DNA of 39,999 bases from Rugosimonospora africana (GTDB lineage Bacteria; Actinomycetota; Actinomycetes; Mycobacteriales; Micromonosporaceae), in contig NZ_BONZ01000099.1 in assembly GCF_016862975.1 (NCBI RefSeq), positions 1 through 39,999 of the forward strand. The letters are read 5' to 3'. Of this stretch, positions 16,358-25,251 are shown in pieces. The position numbers and the translations under genes are program-made. Positions within the stretch are counted from its first letter, which is position 1. Every line of letters begins with the position of its first letter. Under the pieces are notes generated by a model that worked only from the letters and a program-made list of their open reading frames with translations, was not told where the DNA came from and did not search any database.

Positions 16358-17247
16358 TGCGTCTACCTTCCTGGATTTCCCAACACCTGGCCGCGCTGCG
16401 GGCTCTGCTCGTGCTCACCGTGGTGCTCGGCATCGTCTACCCACTGGTCATCACCGGAGTCGCGCAGATTCCGGGCCTGAAGCACAACGCGGACGGCTCG
16501 ATGGTGAAGGCCGGCGACACCACGGTCGGCAGCAGCCTGATCGGCCAGTCGTTCACCGACAAGGACGGCAACCCTCTGGTGCAGTACTTCCAGTCCCGTC
16601 CCTCGGCGGCCGGCGACGGGTACGACCCGACGTCCACCAGCGCCTCGAACCTGGGCCCGGAGTCCGTGGTGGACACGCTGCCGGACCCGGCGAACAAGGA
16701 CGACACCGGCACCCCGAGCCTGCTGACTCAGGTCTGCTCGCGCAGCCTGGCGGTCGGCCAGCTGGAGGGTGTGGACGGCTCCCGGCCGTTCTGCACCAGC
16801 GACGGGGTCGGCGCGGTACTGGCGGTGTTCTACCGGGACGGCTCGACCGGCCCGGTGACCCGGGTGGTCAGCCTCAACCAGGAGTGCCCGGCCACACCGT
16901 TCATCAGCGAGTACAAGGGCGTCAAGGTGGAGTGCGCCACGTTCGGCGACGACTACTCCAAGGGTGTCGTCACCCCGATCCGGGGCGACGCGCCGGACCA
17001 CCCCGCCGTGCCCTCGGACGCGGTGACCGCCAGCGGCTCCGGCCTCGACCCGCAGATCAGCGTCGCGTACGCGGACCTGCAGGCATCCCGGGTCGCCCGG
17101 GAGCGGGGCACCTCGGTGGACAACGTCAAGAAGATCGTCAGCCAGTACACCACCGGGCGGGCGCTGGGCTTCATGGGCGAGCCGGCCGTCAACGTGCTGC
17201 AGGTCAACCTGGCGCTGGACAAGCAGTACCCGTACCACCAGAACTGA
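16357..17247 (+). CDS. kdpC: KdpC with lineage-type insertion
   Basis: 296 residues, about 100 longer than E. coli KdpC. A single N-terminal transmembrane helix (LRALLVLTVVLGIVYPLVITGV) and the C-terminal block (SVAYADLQASRVARERG, GFMGEPAVNVLQVNLALD) are conserved. Between them, about residues 106-214, lies an extracytoplasmic insertion with four cysteines (127, 146, 177, 193), including GVDGSRPFCTSDGVGAVL. I believe similar insertions occur in other actinobacterial KdpC proteins. Four Cys outside the membrane suggest two disulfides. The ATG at 16357 overlaps the kdpB stop; an in-frame GTG at 16354 is possible. Confidence 0.95.
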   Translation: MRLPSWISQHLAALRALLVLTVVLGIVYPLVITGVAQIPGLKHNADGSMVKAGDTTVGSSLIGQSFTDKDGNPLVQYFQSRPSAAGDGYDPTSTSASNLGPESVVDTLPDPANKDDTGTPSLLTQVCSRSLAVGQLEGVDGSRPFCTSDGVGAVLAVFYRDGSTGPVTRVVSLNQECPATPFISEYKGVKVECATFGDDYSKGVVTPIRGDAPDHPAVPSDAVTASGSGLDPQISVAYADLQASRVARERGTSVDNVKKIVSQYTTGRALGFMGEPAVNVLQVNLALDKQYPYHQN

Positions 17248-17284
17248 ATGACCGCCGCCGGGGCGGCACACGGAAGGGAGACCC

Positions 17285-19891
17285 ATGTCGCGAGGACAGC
17301 TACGCGTCTACCTCGGTGCCGCCCCCGGCGTCGGTAAGACCTACAAGATGCTCGAGGAGGGACACCGCCGCCGGGAGCGGGGGACCGACGTGGTCGTCGG
17401 GTACGTCGAGTGCCACGGCCGGCGGCACACCGAGGCGATGCTCGGCGACCTGGAGGTCGTGCCCCGCCGGACCATCGCGTACCGGGGCTCGGCGTTCACC
17501 GAAATGGACATCGACGCCGTACTGGCGCGCAAGGCCGAAGTGGTCCTCGTCGACGAACTGCCGCACACGAACGTTCCCGGCGCCCGCAACGCCAAGCGCT
17601 GGCAGGACATCCAGGAACTGCTCGACGCCGGGATGACGGTCATCACCACCGTCAACATCCAGCACCTGGAGTCGATCAACGACGTCGTACAGGAGATCAC
17701 CGGCGTACCGCAGCGGGAGACCGTACCCGACGAGATCGTCCGCCGGGCCGAGCAGATCGAACTGGTCGACATGGCGCCGGACGCGCTGCGCCGCCGGATG
17801 GCGCACGGCAACATCTACGCACCCGAGAAGATCGACGCCGCGCTGGGCAACTACTTCCGGGCGGGGAACCTGACCGCCCTGCGGGAACTGGCGCTGCTCT
17901 GGGTCGCCGACAAGGTCGACGAACAACTCGACCGGTACCGCGCCGAACACCACATTTCCGCCACCTGGGAGACCCGGGAACGGGTGGTGGTCGCGCTGAC
18001 CGGTGGCCCCGAGGGCGACACCCTGATCCGCCGGGCCGCGCGGATCGCCGACCGCACCAAGGGTGCCGGCCTGGTCGCCGTACACGTCACCCCGAGCGAC
18101 GGCCTCACCGGCAGCGGCGATCCGGCGAACCTGGCCCGGCAACGCACCCTGGTCGAGGACCTCGGCGGCACCTACCACCAGGTGATCGGCAGCGACATCC
18201 CGACCGCGCTGCTGGACTTCGCCCGTGGCGTCAACGCCACCCAGCTGGTCCTCGGCGCCAGCCGCCGCGGCCGGCTCGCCCAGATCTTCTCGCCCGGCGT
18301 CGGTGTCACCACCACCGCCGGGTCCGGCACGATCGACGTGCACCTGGTCAGTCACGAGGAGGTCAAGCGGGGTCGCGGCCGGGTGGCTCCGGCAAACGCT
18401 TTGAGCTGGGGGCGCCGGGGCACCGGCTTCGCGCTGGCCGCTCTCGGCCTGCCGGCGTTGACGGCGCTGCTCACCCAGGTCCGCGCGGACGTGTCGCTGC
18501 CCAGCGACATCCTGCTGTACCTCGCCTGGGTCGTGGTGGTGGCGCTGGTCGGTGGCCTGTTCCCGGCCCTGTGCGCCGCGGTGGGCGGCTTCCTGCTGCT
18601 CAACTACTACTTCGTCCCACCGATCCACCTGTGGACGATCGACGAGTGGGAGAACATCCTCGCGCTGTTCGTCTTCCTCGCCGTCGCGGTGGCGGTCAGC
18701 GCCACCGTCGACGCCGCCGCCCGGCGCACCCGCGAGGCGGCCAGCGCCCGCGCCGAAGCCCTGACGCTGTCCACCCTGGCGGGCAGCGTCCTGCGCGGCT
18801 CCCGGCCGCTGCCGGCGGTGCTCGACCAGCTCCGCGAGGCGTTCGGCCTGACCGGTGTCAGCCTGCTGGAACGGCGGCCCGACGCGCCGCCCGGCCCGCA
18901 GGAGCGGCACGACCCGGCGGTGTGGCGGCTGACCGCGTCGGTCGGCGACAAGCCGTGCCTGACGCCGACCGACGGTGAGGTCGACATCCCGATCGACCCC
19001 GACCTGACCCTCGCGTTGCGCGGCGGGCCGCTGGCCGCCGCCGACCGGCGCGTGGTCGAGGCGTTCGCCGCCCAGGCCGCCGTCGCGCTGCGTCAGGAAC
19101 GGCTGGCCGAACAGGCCGCCACCGCCAGCACCCTGGCCGAGGCCGACAAGCTGCGCACCGCGCTGCTGTCCGCGGTCAGCCACGACCTGCGCACCCCGCT
19201 GGCCTCCGCCAAGGCCGCCATCACCAGCCTGCGCAGCCACGACGTGGTGTTCGACGAACACGACCGGGACGAACTCCTGGCCACCGCCGACGAATCGCTC
19301 GACCGGCTGGTACGGCTGGTGGAGAACCTGCTGGACATGAGCCGGCTCCAGGCCGGCGTGCTGGGCATGTCCCCGCAGCCGATGAGCGCCGGCGAGGCGG
19401 TCGCGAAGGCGGTCGACCAGCTCGGCACGCCCGGGCGGGACGTGCGGATCCAGGTCCCGGACGAGCTCGCCGAGATCAACGTGGACCCGGCTCTGCTCGA
19501 ACGCATCCTGGCCAACGTGCTGTCCAACGCCCTCCGGCACAGCCCGCCAGGGCGGCCGCCGATGGTCACCGCGAGCGAGCACGCCGGGTACGTCGAGGTA
19601 CGGGTCATCGACCACGGCCCGGGAATCCCGGTCGCCGACCGGGAGCGGGTGTTCCTGCCGTTCCAGCGCCTGGGCGACCGGGACAACGACACCGGCGTCG
19701 GCCTCGGCCTGGCGCTGTCCCGCGGCCTGGCCGAAGCGATGAACGGCACCCTCGAACCCGACACCACGCCCGGTGGCGGACTGACCATGACCCTTCGGCT
19801 GCCCGGGACACGACCGCTCGACCCCAGTCCCGTACCCGCGCAGCCGACCGACGCGAACACCCACAGCGGTGGGGAGGCAACCAGAACATGA
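17285..19891 (+). CDS. kdpD: KdpD, osmosensitive K+ sensor histidine kinase
   Basis: 868 residues. The N-terminal KdpD domain has P-loop GAAPGVGKT (11-19). A universal-stress-protein-like domain follows (VVVALTGGPEGDTLIRRAARIAD, LVLGASRRGRLAQIF). The DUF4118 four-helix membrane unit lies around residues 380-480, then a GAF-like linker, HisKA with His633 (LLSAVSHDLRTPLASAKA), and HATPase motifs (NVLSNALRHSPPG, DHGPGI, GVGLGLALSRGL). It senses K+ limitation or ionic stress and phosphorylates KdpE. GGAAGGGAG precedes the ATG. The gene overlaps kdpE by four bases. Confidence 0.96.
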   Translation: MSRGQLRVYLGAAPGVGKTYKMLEEGHRRRERGTDVVVGYVECHGRRHTEAMLGDLEVVPRRTIAYRGSAFTEMDIDAVLARKAEVVLVDELPHTNVPGARNAKRWQDIQELLDAGMTVITTVNIQHLESINDVVQEITGVPQRETVPDEIVRRAEQIELVDMAPDALRRRMAHGNIYAPEKIDAALGNYFRAGNLTALRELALLWVADKVDEQLDRYRAEHHISATWETRERVVVALTGGPEGDTLIRRAARIADRTKGAGLVAVHVTPSDGLTGSGDPANLARQRTLVEDLGGTYHQVIGSDIPTALLDFARGVNATQLVLGASRRGRLAQIFSPGVGVTTTAGSGTIDVHLVSHEEVKRGRGRVAPANALSWGRRGTGFALAALGLPALTALLTQVRADVSLPSDILLYLAWVVVVALVGGLFPALCAAVGGFLLLNYYFVPPIHLWTIDEWENILALFVFLAVAVAVSATVDAAARRTREAASARAEALTLSTLAGSVLRGSRPLPAVLDQLREAFGLTGVSLLERRPDAPPGPQERHDPAVWRLTASVGDKPCLTPTDGEVDIPIDPDLTLALRGGPLAAADRRVVEAFAAQAAVALRQERLAEQAATASTLAEADKLRTALLSAVSHDLRTPLASAKAAITSLRSHDVVFDEHDRDELLATADESLDRLVRLVENLLDMSRLQAGVLGMSPQPMSAGEAVAKAVDQLGTPGRDVRIQVPDELAEINVDPALLERILANVLSNALRHSPPGRPPMVTASEHAGYVEVRVIDHGPGIPVADRERVFLPFQRLGDRDNDTGVGLGLALSRGLAEAMNGTLEPDTTPGGGLTMTLRLPGTRPLDPSPVPAQPTDANTHSGGEATRT

Positions 19892-20571
19892 CCCGGATCC
19901 TCATCGTCGACGATGAGCCGCAGATCCTGCGGGCACTGCGCATCAACCTGACCGCCCGCCAGTACGACGTACTCACCGCCGCCGACGGTACGGCCGCGCT
20001 ACACGCTGCCCGTACCGACCATCCCGACCTCGTCGTCCTGGACCTCGGCCTGCCGGACATCGACGGTACGCAGATCATCCGCAGCCTGCGCGCGTGGACC
20101 CCGGTACCGATCGTGGTGCTGTCCGGCCGGACCGACAGCCGCGACAAGGTCGACGCGCTGGACGCGGGGGCCGACGACTACGTCACCAAGCCGTTCAGCG
20201 TCGACGAGCTGCTGGCCCGCATCCGGGCGGTCACCCGCCGCAAGACCTCGCCGGACGCGACGCCGGACATCCGCATCGGCCGCTACACGGTGGACCTGAC
20301 CGACCTGAGCGCCTACCTGACCGAGGACCCGAGCCACACCGTGCACCTGACCCGCACCGAGTGGCAGCTGCTCGACGTGCTCGTGCGCAGCCCCGGCAAG
20401 CTGATCAGCCAGCGGCAGTTGCTGCACGACGTGTGGGGGCCGACGTACCTGGGCGAGACCCAGTACCTGCGGCAGTACATGGCCCAGCTGCGCCGCAAGC
20501 TCGAAGACGACCCGGCCCGGCCCCGGCACCTGATCACCGAGCCGGGCATGGGGTACCGATTCCGGCCCTGA
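19888..20571 (+). CDS. kdpE: KdpE, OmpR-family response regulator
   Basis: 227 residues. The receiver domain has the acidic pair in ILIVDDEPQ, phospho-acceptor Asp52 (VVLDLGLPDIDG), and DDYVTKPF with the conserved Lys. A C-terminal OmpR/PhoB winged helix follows (HLTRTEWQLLDVLVRSPGKLISQRQLLHDVWG). It activates the kdp structural genes upstream once phosphorylated by KdpD. The start overlaps the kdpD stop (ATGA), and a hairpin terminator lies 26 bp downstream. Here kdpDE is collinear with kdpFABC, so one transcript could provide positive feedback. Confidence 0.96.
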   Translation: MTRILIVDDEPQILRALRINLTARQYDVLTAADGTAALHAARTDHPDLVVLDLGLPDIDGTQIIRSLRAWTPVPIVVLSGRTDSRDKVDALDAGADDYVTKPFSVDELLARIRAVTRRKTSPDATPDIRIGRYTVDLTDLSAYLTEDPSHTVHLTRTEWQLLDVLVRSPGKLISQRQLLHDVWGPTYLGETQYLRQYMAQLRRKLEDDPARPRHLITEPGMGYRFRP

Positions 20572-20597
20572 GTGCGCGCTCTCGCCGGATGAAGGCA

Positions 20598-20630
20598 CCG
20601 GGCGGCGCCCGGAACGCGGACGCCGCCCGG
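20598..20630. terminator. bidirectional terminator after kdpE
   Basis: CCGGGCGGCG and CGCCGCCCGG form a perfect 10-bp stem with a 13-base loop. It lies between kdpE (plus) and the convergent PHP phosphoesterase gene (minus). Confidence 0.65.
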
Positions 20631-20644
20631 CACGAACAGAGACC

Positions 20645-22159
20645 TCACGACTTGCCGACGAAGATGGGGTTCGTCATCGCCACCATGGCGTTCGGTGTCG
20701 TGGTGTTGGGGCCGCCGGAGGGGCGCCGCACCTCGAGCCGTACCCAGCGGCTGTAGCGCGGGTACGTCGTCCAGGTCACCGTCGCGGTACCCGAGTCCGG
20801 CACCGTCTCGCTGTGCTCCGGGCCCAACTGGTCCAGGATCGACACCGTCGTACCCGGTACCCCGCCGACCTGCGCGGTCACCGTCACCGGCGTACCGATG
20901 TCGGAGGCCAGCCGCTCACCGATGCCCGCCGACTTGCCGCCGTCCGAGACCGAGAACGACAGTTGCACCGCAGACGACTCCGCCAGCCAGGAGCGGCCCG
21001 CCTTCAGCCCGGCGAGCAGATCCTTCTGGCGCAGGCTGTCGGCCAGCACCACGGTGTGCGGCAGCGCGACGATCTGGTTCGGGTTGTGCGCGTCCGAGTC
21101 ACCGATCGCCGGGATCCACTTGCCGCTGCGTAGCAACCCGTCCCAGTGGTCGACGGTGGCCTGGTCGTCCTCGGTCCACGGACCGTTCCAGATCTCCACG
21201 AGGTCGGCGATCTCGTACGCGAACTCGTACGTGCACCCGAAGCAGTTCGCGAACGGGTGCGCCGCGGTCACCAGGCCGCCCGCCTTGTGTACCTGGTCGA
21301 CGAAGTGCTGGAAGTCCTTCGAGTCGGAGGCGCGGTACCGCCAGTCGATCCAGGTGCCCGCCGGCAGTCCGATGGCCGGCCAGTGCCCGGAGCGGGTGGT
21401 GACCTCCTCGCCGTTGAGGATCAGCAGGTCGTCGGTCGCCTCGTCGCCCCACTGAAGCTGCGAGCTGGACGTGTTGTGGTCCGTGGAGACGATGAAGTCC
21501 AGGCCCGCGCCCCGCGCGTCGGTGACGAGCTGCTGCGGCGTGCGCTGGCCGTCGGAGTGCACAGTGTGCAGGTGGCAGTCGCCGCGGTACCACGCCTTGC
21601 CGCGCTGCTTCGCCGACGCCGTGGCCGGTGCCGGGTGCGGCTTGAACGGCTGGCCCTCCGGGCCGAAGGTGAGCGTGATCTGCACCTGGTAGTTCAGGCC
21701 CTGTGGGGCGACCGTGTACGGCCCGAGGATCACGTGCCAGGTACCCGGCGTGATCGGGCCCGGGATGTAGCCCGGGGTGGCCTGGGAGGCGCTGATCGAG
21801 AAGCTGGTCCGGAAACCGCCCGACCAGCCGCGGAACCCGCGCTGGTTGCCGAGCTGGATGCCTTCCGGTCCGAACATCCCGATGTCGCACGCGTTGCCGC
21901 GTACGCCCGCGGGTACCGCCGGCTTGTCGTAGGAGTAGGAGACGTCGATCTGGTTGACCCCCTTCGGCACCTCGACCGGCAGGTAGTACCAGTCCGAGAT
22001 GCTGGGCGTGAAGGTCCCGGTCACCGTCTTGGTCTGCTGGGACGTGCCGCCTGCCGGCGCGCCGAACGCGACGCCGGGCAGCAGGTTCACGGCCGCGCCC
22101 GCGGCAACGGCTCCGCCGGCGAGAAGGAGATTGCGCCGAGTCAGGTCGCCAAGAGACAT
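20645..22159 (-). CDS. Tat-exported PHP-domain (CehA/McbA-like) metallohydrolase
   Basis: 504 residues. MSLGDLTRRNLLLAGGAVAA is a twin-arginine signal. After an N-terminal beta-rich region, the PHP metal site is complete: GDCHLHTVHSDG, STDHNTSS, LNGEEVTT, AAHPFANCF and IGDSDAHNP, typical of the CehA/McbA family of phosphoesterases and carbamate/ester hydrolases. A C-terminal beta domain follows (PVTVTAQVGGVPG). GGAGGT sits 4 bases before the ATG at 22159. It lies 78 bp after the sulfatase on the same strand and may be its fourth operon partner, acting outside the cell on an unknown phosphate ester. Confidence 0.88.
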   Translation of the reverse strand: MSLGDLTRRNLLLAGGAVAAGAAVNLLPGVAFGAPAGGTSQQTKTVTGTFTPSISDWYYLPVEVPKGVNQIDVSYSYDKPAVPAGVRGNACDIGMFGPEGIQLGNQRGFRGWSGGFRTSFSISASQATPGYIPGPITPGTWHVILGPYTVAPQGLNYQVQITLTFGPEGQPFKPHPAPATASAKQRGKAWYRGDCHLHTVHSDGQRTPQQLVTDARGAGLDFIVSTDHNTSSSQLQWGDEATDDLLILNGEEVTTRSGHWPAIGLPAGTWIDWRYRASDSKDFQHFVDQVHKAGGLVTAAHPFANCFGCTYEFAYEIADLVEIWNGPWTEDDQATVDHWDGLLRSGKWIPAIGDSDAHNPNQIVALPHTVVLADSLRQKDLLAGLKAGRSWLAESSAVQLSFSVSDGGKSAGIGERLASDIGTPVTVTAQVGGVPGTTVSILDQLGPEHSETVPDSGTATVTWTTYPRYSRWVRLEVRRPSGGPNTTTPNAMVAMTNPIFVGKS

Positions 22160-22237
22160 GCGTACCTCCGCATAAGGCAATGTCGCGACCGACCTTAGGG
22201 GCGACGGGCGTACGCGGAGCCACGGTGACATGAACAG

Positions 22238-23713
22238 TCAGGCGATGGAGAGCACCGGCTCGCGGCCGGGTACCAGCGCGCCGTCCCGCACGTACCCCTC
22301 GGGGCGGCCGGACAGCGCGTCGATCAGCCGGGCGCGCCAGGTCTCCAGCGTCCCGGCGTGTGCCGGAGCGCCGGCCAGGTTCACCGTCTCGCCGGGATCC
22401 CCGTCCAGATCGAACAGCTGCTCGTGCCCGGTGCCGGACAGCCACACGTACTTGGTCCGCCCGTCCGTCACGAACTGCAGCGACTGGCCCAGCAGCGTGT
22501 GCTCGCCGTGCAGCCACCGGCGCCACTCACCACCGTCACCGCGGTCACCGCCGCGGGGCAGCTGCAGGACCCCGTCACCGCCGCGGGCCAGCGGCAGGAC
22601 GCTGCGTCCCTCGACGCCGTCCGGCACCGGCACCCCGGCGCAGTCGAGCAGCGTCGGCATGACGTCGCGCAGCTCGACGACCTCGTCCCGGACCGTACCG
22701 GCGGCGATGCCGGACGACGCCGGACCGTGCAGCAGGAACGGGATGCGCGCCGAACCCTCATACGGGAAGCCCTTGCGGAACAGGTTGTGCTCGCCGAGCA
22801 TCTCGCCGTGGTCGGACACGAACGCCAGGTAGGTGTCCTTCGCCAGCCCGAACTCGGCCAGCGCCTCCAGGAACCGGTTGATCTGCTGGTCGATGTGGGT
22901 CATGTGGCCGTAGTAGCCGGCCCGGGCGCGGTGCAGCGTCCGCTGGTCCATCCGCGCGACCAGCGCCTCCGGGTTGTGGTCGTCGCGGTGCTCCGCGTAC
23001 TCCTGCCACCAGTCGCCCACCACCGGCCGGTACGGCGGCGTGTCGAGGTACGTCTCGAACGCCCAGGACGGTGGATCGTACGGCGGGTGCGGCCGGTGGA
23101 ACGACAGGTACAGGAAGAACGGTGCGGTCGGGTCGCGCCGGTACAGCCAGGAGATGGCCTCGGTCACCGTCCAGTTCGTCGGGTGCAGCGCCTCGGCGCG
23201 GGGCCACGGCCGGGCCGGCACCGAGTTGCACCCGATCCCGTGGTCGGCGTAGTCGGCGACGGTGGACTCCGTCGCCCGCGACCGCAGCCAGGGCAGGTAG
23301 TCGTCGATCTCCTCGAACGGCCGCGAGCGTCGCCGGGCCTGGTGCAGGTACCCGTCGTGCAGGATCACGTTGTCGAAGCCGATGCGGGCGCGCTCCGGGT
23401 ACACGTGCAGCTTGCCGATCGCCTGCGTCTGGTACCCGGCCCCGCGCAGCACCGCCGGCAGCGTCACCTGGTGCTCGAAAGGCACCCCGTCGAGGTACCC
23501 GACCCTGTGGTGGGTCTGCTGGCTCAGGCCGGTCATCAGGGCGGTACGCGCCGGGATGCAGGTCGGCGTGGCCGAGTACGCGTGCCGGAACCGGGCACCC
23601 CGGGAGGCGAGCCTGTCCAGGTACGGGGTGCGCACCACGGGGTGGCCGTCGATGGACAGGCAGTCGCCGCGCCACTGGTCGACACAGATGAGCAGGATGT
23701 TCGGGGAGTTCAC
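22238..23713 (-). CDS. sulfatase, formylglycine type
   Basis: 491 residues of the alkaline-phosphatase-superfamily sulfatases. The N-terminus binds metal (NILLICVDQWRGD). CIPAR at 52-56 (in TPTCIPARTALMTG) fits the C-x-P-x-R formylglycine motif, so Cys52 should be oxidised to the catalytic aldehyde. FVSDHGEMLGEH supplies the second metal Asp-His. Such enzymes hydrolyse sulfate esters (choline, aryl or glycan sulfates). No signal peptide is seen, suggesting a cytoplasmic enzyme. The GTG at 23713 is chosen because it starts 5 bases after the preceding stop; the Shine-Dalgarno is weak, so coupling is likely. A short Gly/Asp-rich duplicated stretch interrupts the C-terminal third near 22540-22600. 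Confidence 0.88.
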   Translation of the reverse strand: MNSPNILLICVDQWRGDCLSIDGHPVVRTPYLDRLASRGARFRHAYSATPTCIPARTALMTGLSQQTHHRVGYLDGVPFEHQVTLPAVLRGAGYQTQAIGKLHVYPERARIGFDNVILHDGYLHQARRRSRPFEEIDDYLPWLRSRATESTVADYADHGIGCNSVPARPWPRAEALHPTNWTVTEAISWLYRRDPTAPFFLYLSFHRPHPPYDPPSWAFETYLDTPPYRPVVGDWWQEYAEHRDDHNPEALVARMDQRTLHRARAGYYGHMTHIDQQINRFLEALAEFGLAKDTYLAFVSDHGEMLGEHNLFRKGFPYEGSARIPFLLHGPASSGIAAGTVRDEVVELRDVMPTLLDCAGVPVPDGVEGRSVLPLARGGDGVLQLPRGGDRGDGGEWRRWLHGEHTLLGQSLQFVTDGRTKYVWLSGTGHEQLFDLDGDPGETVNLAGAPAHAGTLETWRARLIDALSGRPEGYVRDGALVPGREPVLSIA

Positions 23714-23718
23714 TCGTG

Positions 23719-25251
23719 TCAGCGCCGGGACTTCTTGCGGTTGGGCTTCTTGGTGCCGTCGGACAGCCGCAGCGCCAGCGCCGGGCACATGTTGACGGCC
23801 TTGCGGGCCTCGCTCTCCAGCCACGCCGGGACCGGCGTGTCCGGGAACGACGGGTACCCGTTGCCATCCAGCCGGATCAGCTCCGGCACGATGTGCGCGC
23901 ACAGGCCGTGGCCGTCGCAGCGGGCCCAGTCCACCGCCAGCCGGGAGCCGGTCGCCGCCTCACCGGCCGGCAGCGGCAGGACGTTCTTCGTCGGCAGCCC
24001 GCACCCGTCGTGCAGGATGTGCGCGGAGACATCGTCGGCGAACGTCTCCAGCGCGGACAGCGCGAACCGCGCAGTGCCGTCCGGGTGGCTGCACGCGCCA
24101 CGTCCCCGTACCGCGCCGGCCGCGGCGCGGATCGCGTCGACCGACCCGCTGCCACCGCTGCCGTCGGCCAGCGAGGCCACCGCGCGGGCGACGTCGGGCA
24201 GCCCGAGCCGGCACGGCCCGCACTGACCGGCCGACTGCCCGGCGAGGTAGTGCGTGACCCGGGTGACCTCGGCCAGCGGGCAGGTGCCGGGCCCCAGCGG
24301 CAGGATGATCCCGGCGCCGAGCGTGCCGCCCACCGATTCCAGGCTCGTGCGCGAGATCTCCGCCCGCTCGGCCGCTTCCGGCCCGATCCACTTGCCGTGG
24401 AACCCGCCCATCAGCACGCCGGGCCCGACCTCGGCGTCGCACATGTCCAGCACGGCCATCAGCGGCACGCCCACGGCCGCCTCGACCACCGCGGGGTATT
24501 TCGCCGAGCCGCCGACCGACAGCAGTACCGTGCCCGGCTCGCGGTCGGTCCCCGTCGCCCCGTACCCCCGGGGTCCGAGCCGGGCGGCGACCGCGAGCTG
24601 CGAGTACGTCTCCGCGTTGGACAGCAGGGTGGGCAGCCCGTTCACGCCGTTGTCGCTGGCCCGCTGCTTGCGGCCGGGCGGGATCGGGATCTCGCCGTTG
24701 ATGCCGCGCACGAGCGCGCCGCCCTCGCCGGAGATGAACCGGTGGGGCATCGTGACGATCCGGGTGGGCGCCGGCATCCGCCGCTCGGCCAGCGCGCGCA
24801 TCAGCGACTCGCCGCCGATCCCGTCGTCGGCCACACCGAGCACGATCTCGCTGGCCTGCAGCGCCCGCGCCGCGATCGCGGCGCCGTCCAGGATGAGGTG
24901 CGGCGCCCGGGTGAGCAGCACCTTGTCCTTCCAGCTGGCCGGTTCGCCCTCGGTCGCGTTGACCACGACGACCGTCTCGGCGAGCCGGCGCCGCGCGGAC
25001 TCGACGACCGCCTGGACCTTGCGGGCGAACGGGAAGCCGGCGCCACCCCGGCCGAGAAGGTGGATCTGCTCGGCGAGCTGGATCAGCTCGTCGATCGACA
25101 GCGGACGCATCGGGCCGTGCACGGACTGGTGCGCGCGCAGGTCGAGGCGGCGGTACTGGTCGAAGCCGGCGGTCAACCGCGCCGGGCCGGCGCGCAGAAC
25201 GGCCGGTACGCCCGGGACCGCGGTGCTCAGAGCGACAGCGGAGCTGGTCAC
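23719..25251 (-). CDS. NuoF-like NADH:flavin oxidoreductase fused to a [3Fe-4S] ferredoxin
   Basis: 510 residues. NuoF/HydB-like core: LLGRGGAGFP (66-73) and NATEGEPASWKDK (98-110) for FMN/NADH, FISGEGGALVRGINGE, and LLSNAETY. The iron-sulfur region reads SAGQCGPCRLG: Cys344 and Cys347 plus Cys387 (GACSHPDG) are present, but the first Cys of complex I's SCGxCxPC motif is Ala341. Residues about 438-495 form a fused ferredoxin with C445-x5-C451...C489-P, the [3Fe-4S] pattern. It should take electrons from NAD(P)H and pass them on. Its ATG overlaps the stop of the di-heme membrane gene (ATGA), which strongly suggests a shared complex. Confidence 0.85.
   Translation of the reverse strand: MTSSAVALSTAVPGVPAVLRAGPARLTAGFDQYRRLDLRAHQSVHGPMRPLSIDELIQLAEQIHLLGRGGAGFPFARKVQAVVESARRRLAETVVVVNATEGEPASWKDKVLLTRAPHLILDGAAIAARALQASEIVLGVADDGIGGESLMRALAERRMPAPTRIVTMPHRFISGEGGALVRGINGEIPIPPGRKQRASDNGVNGLPTLLSNAETYSQLAVAARLGPRGYGATGTDREPGTVLLSVGGSAKYPAVVEAAVGVPLMAVLDMCDAEVGPGVLMGGFHGKWIGPEAAERAEISRTSLESVGGTLGAGIILPLGPGTCPLAEVTRVTHYLAGQSAGQCGPCRLGLPDVARAVASLADGSGGSGSVDAIRAAAGAVRGRGACSHPDGTARFALSALETFADDVSAHILHDGCGLPTKNVLPLPAGEAATGSRLAVDWARCDGHGLCAHIVPELIRLDGNGYPSFPDTPVPAWLESEARKAVNMCPALALRLSDGTKKPNRKKSRR

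Noticed and set aside
17300-19864. Very long open frame antisense to kdpD
   Set aside because: High GC at third positions keeps reverse frames open. The sense strand encodes an unmistakable KdpD, and the antisense product has no recognisable domain and Gly/Val/Asp-biased composition.
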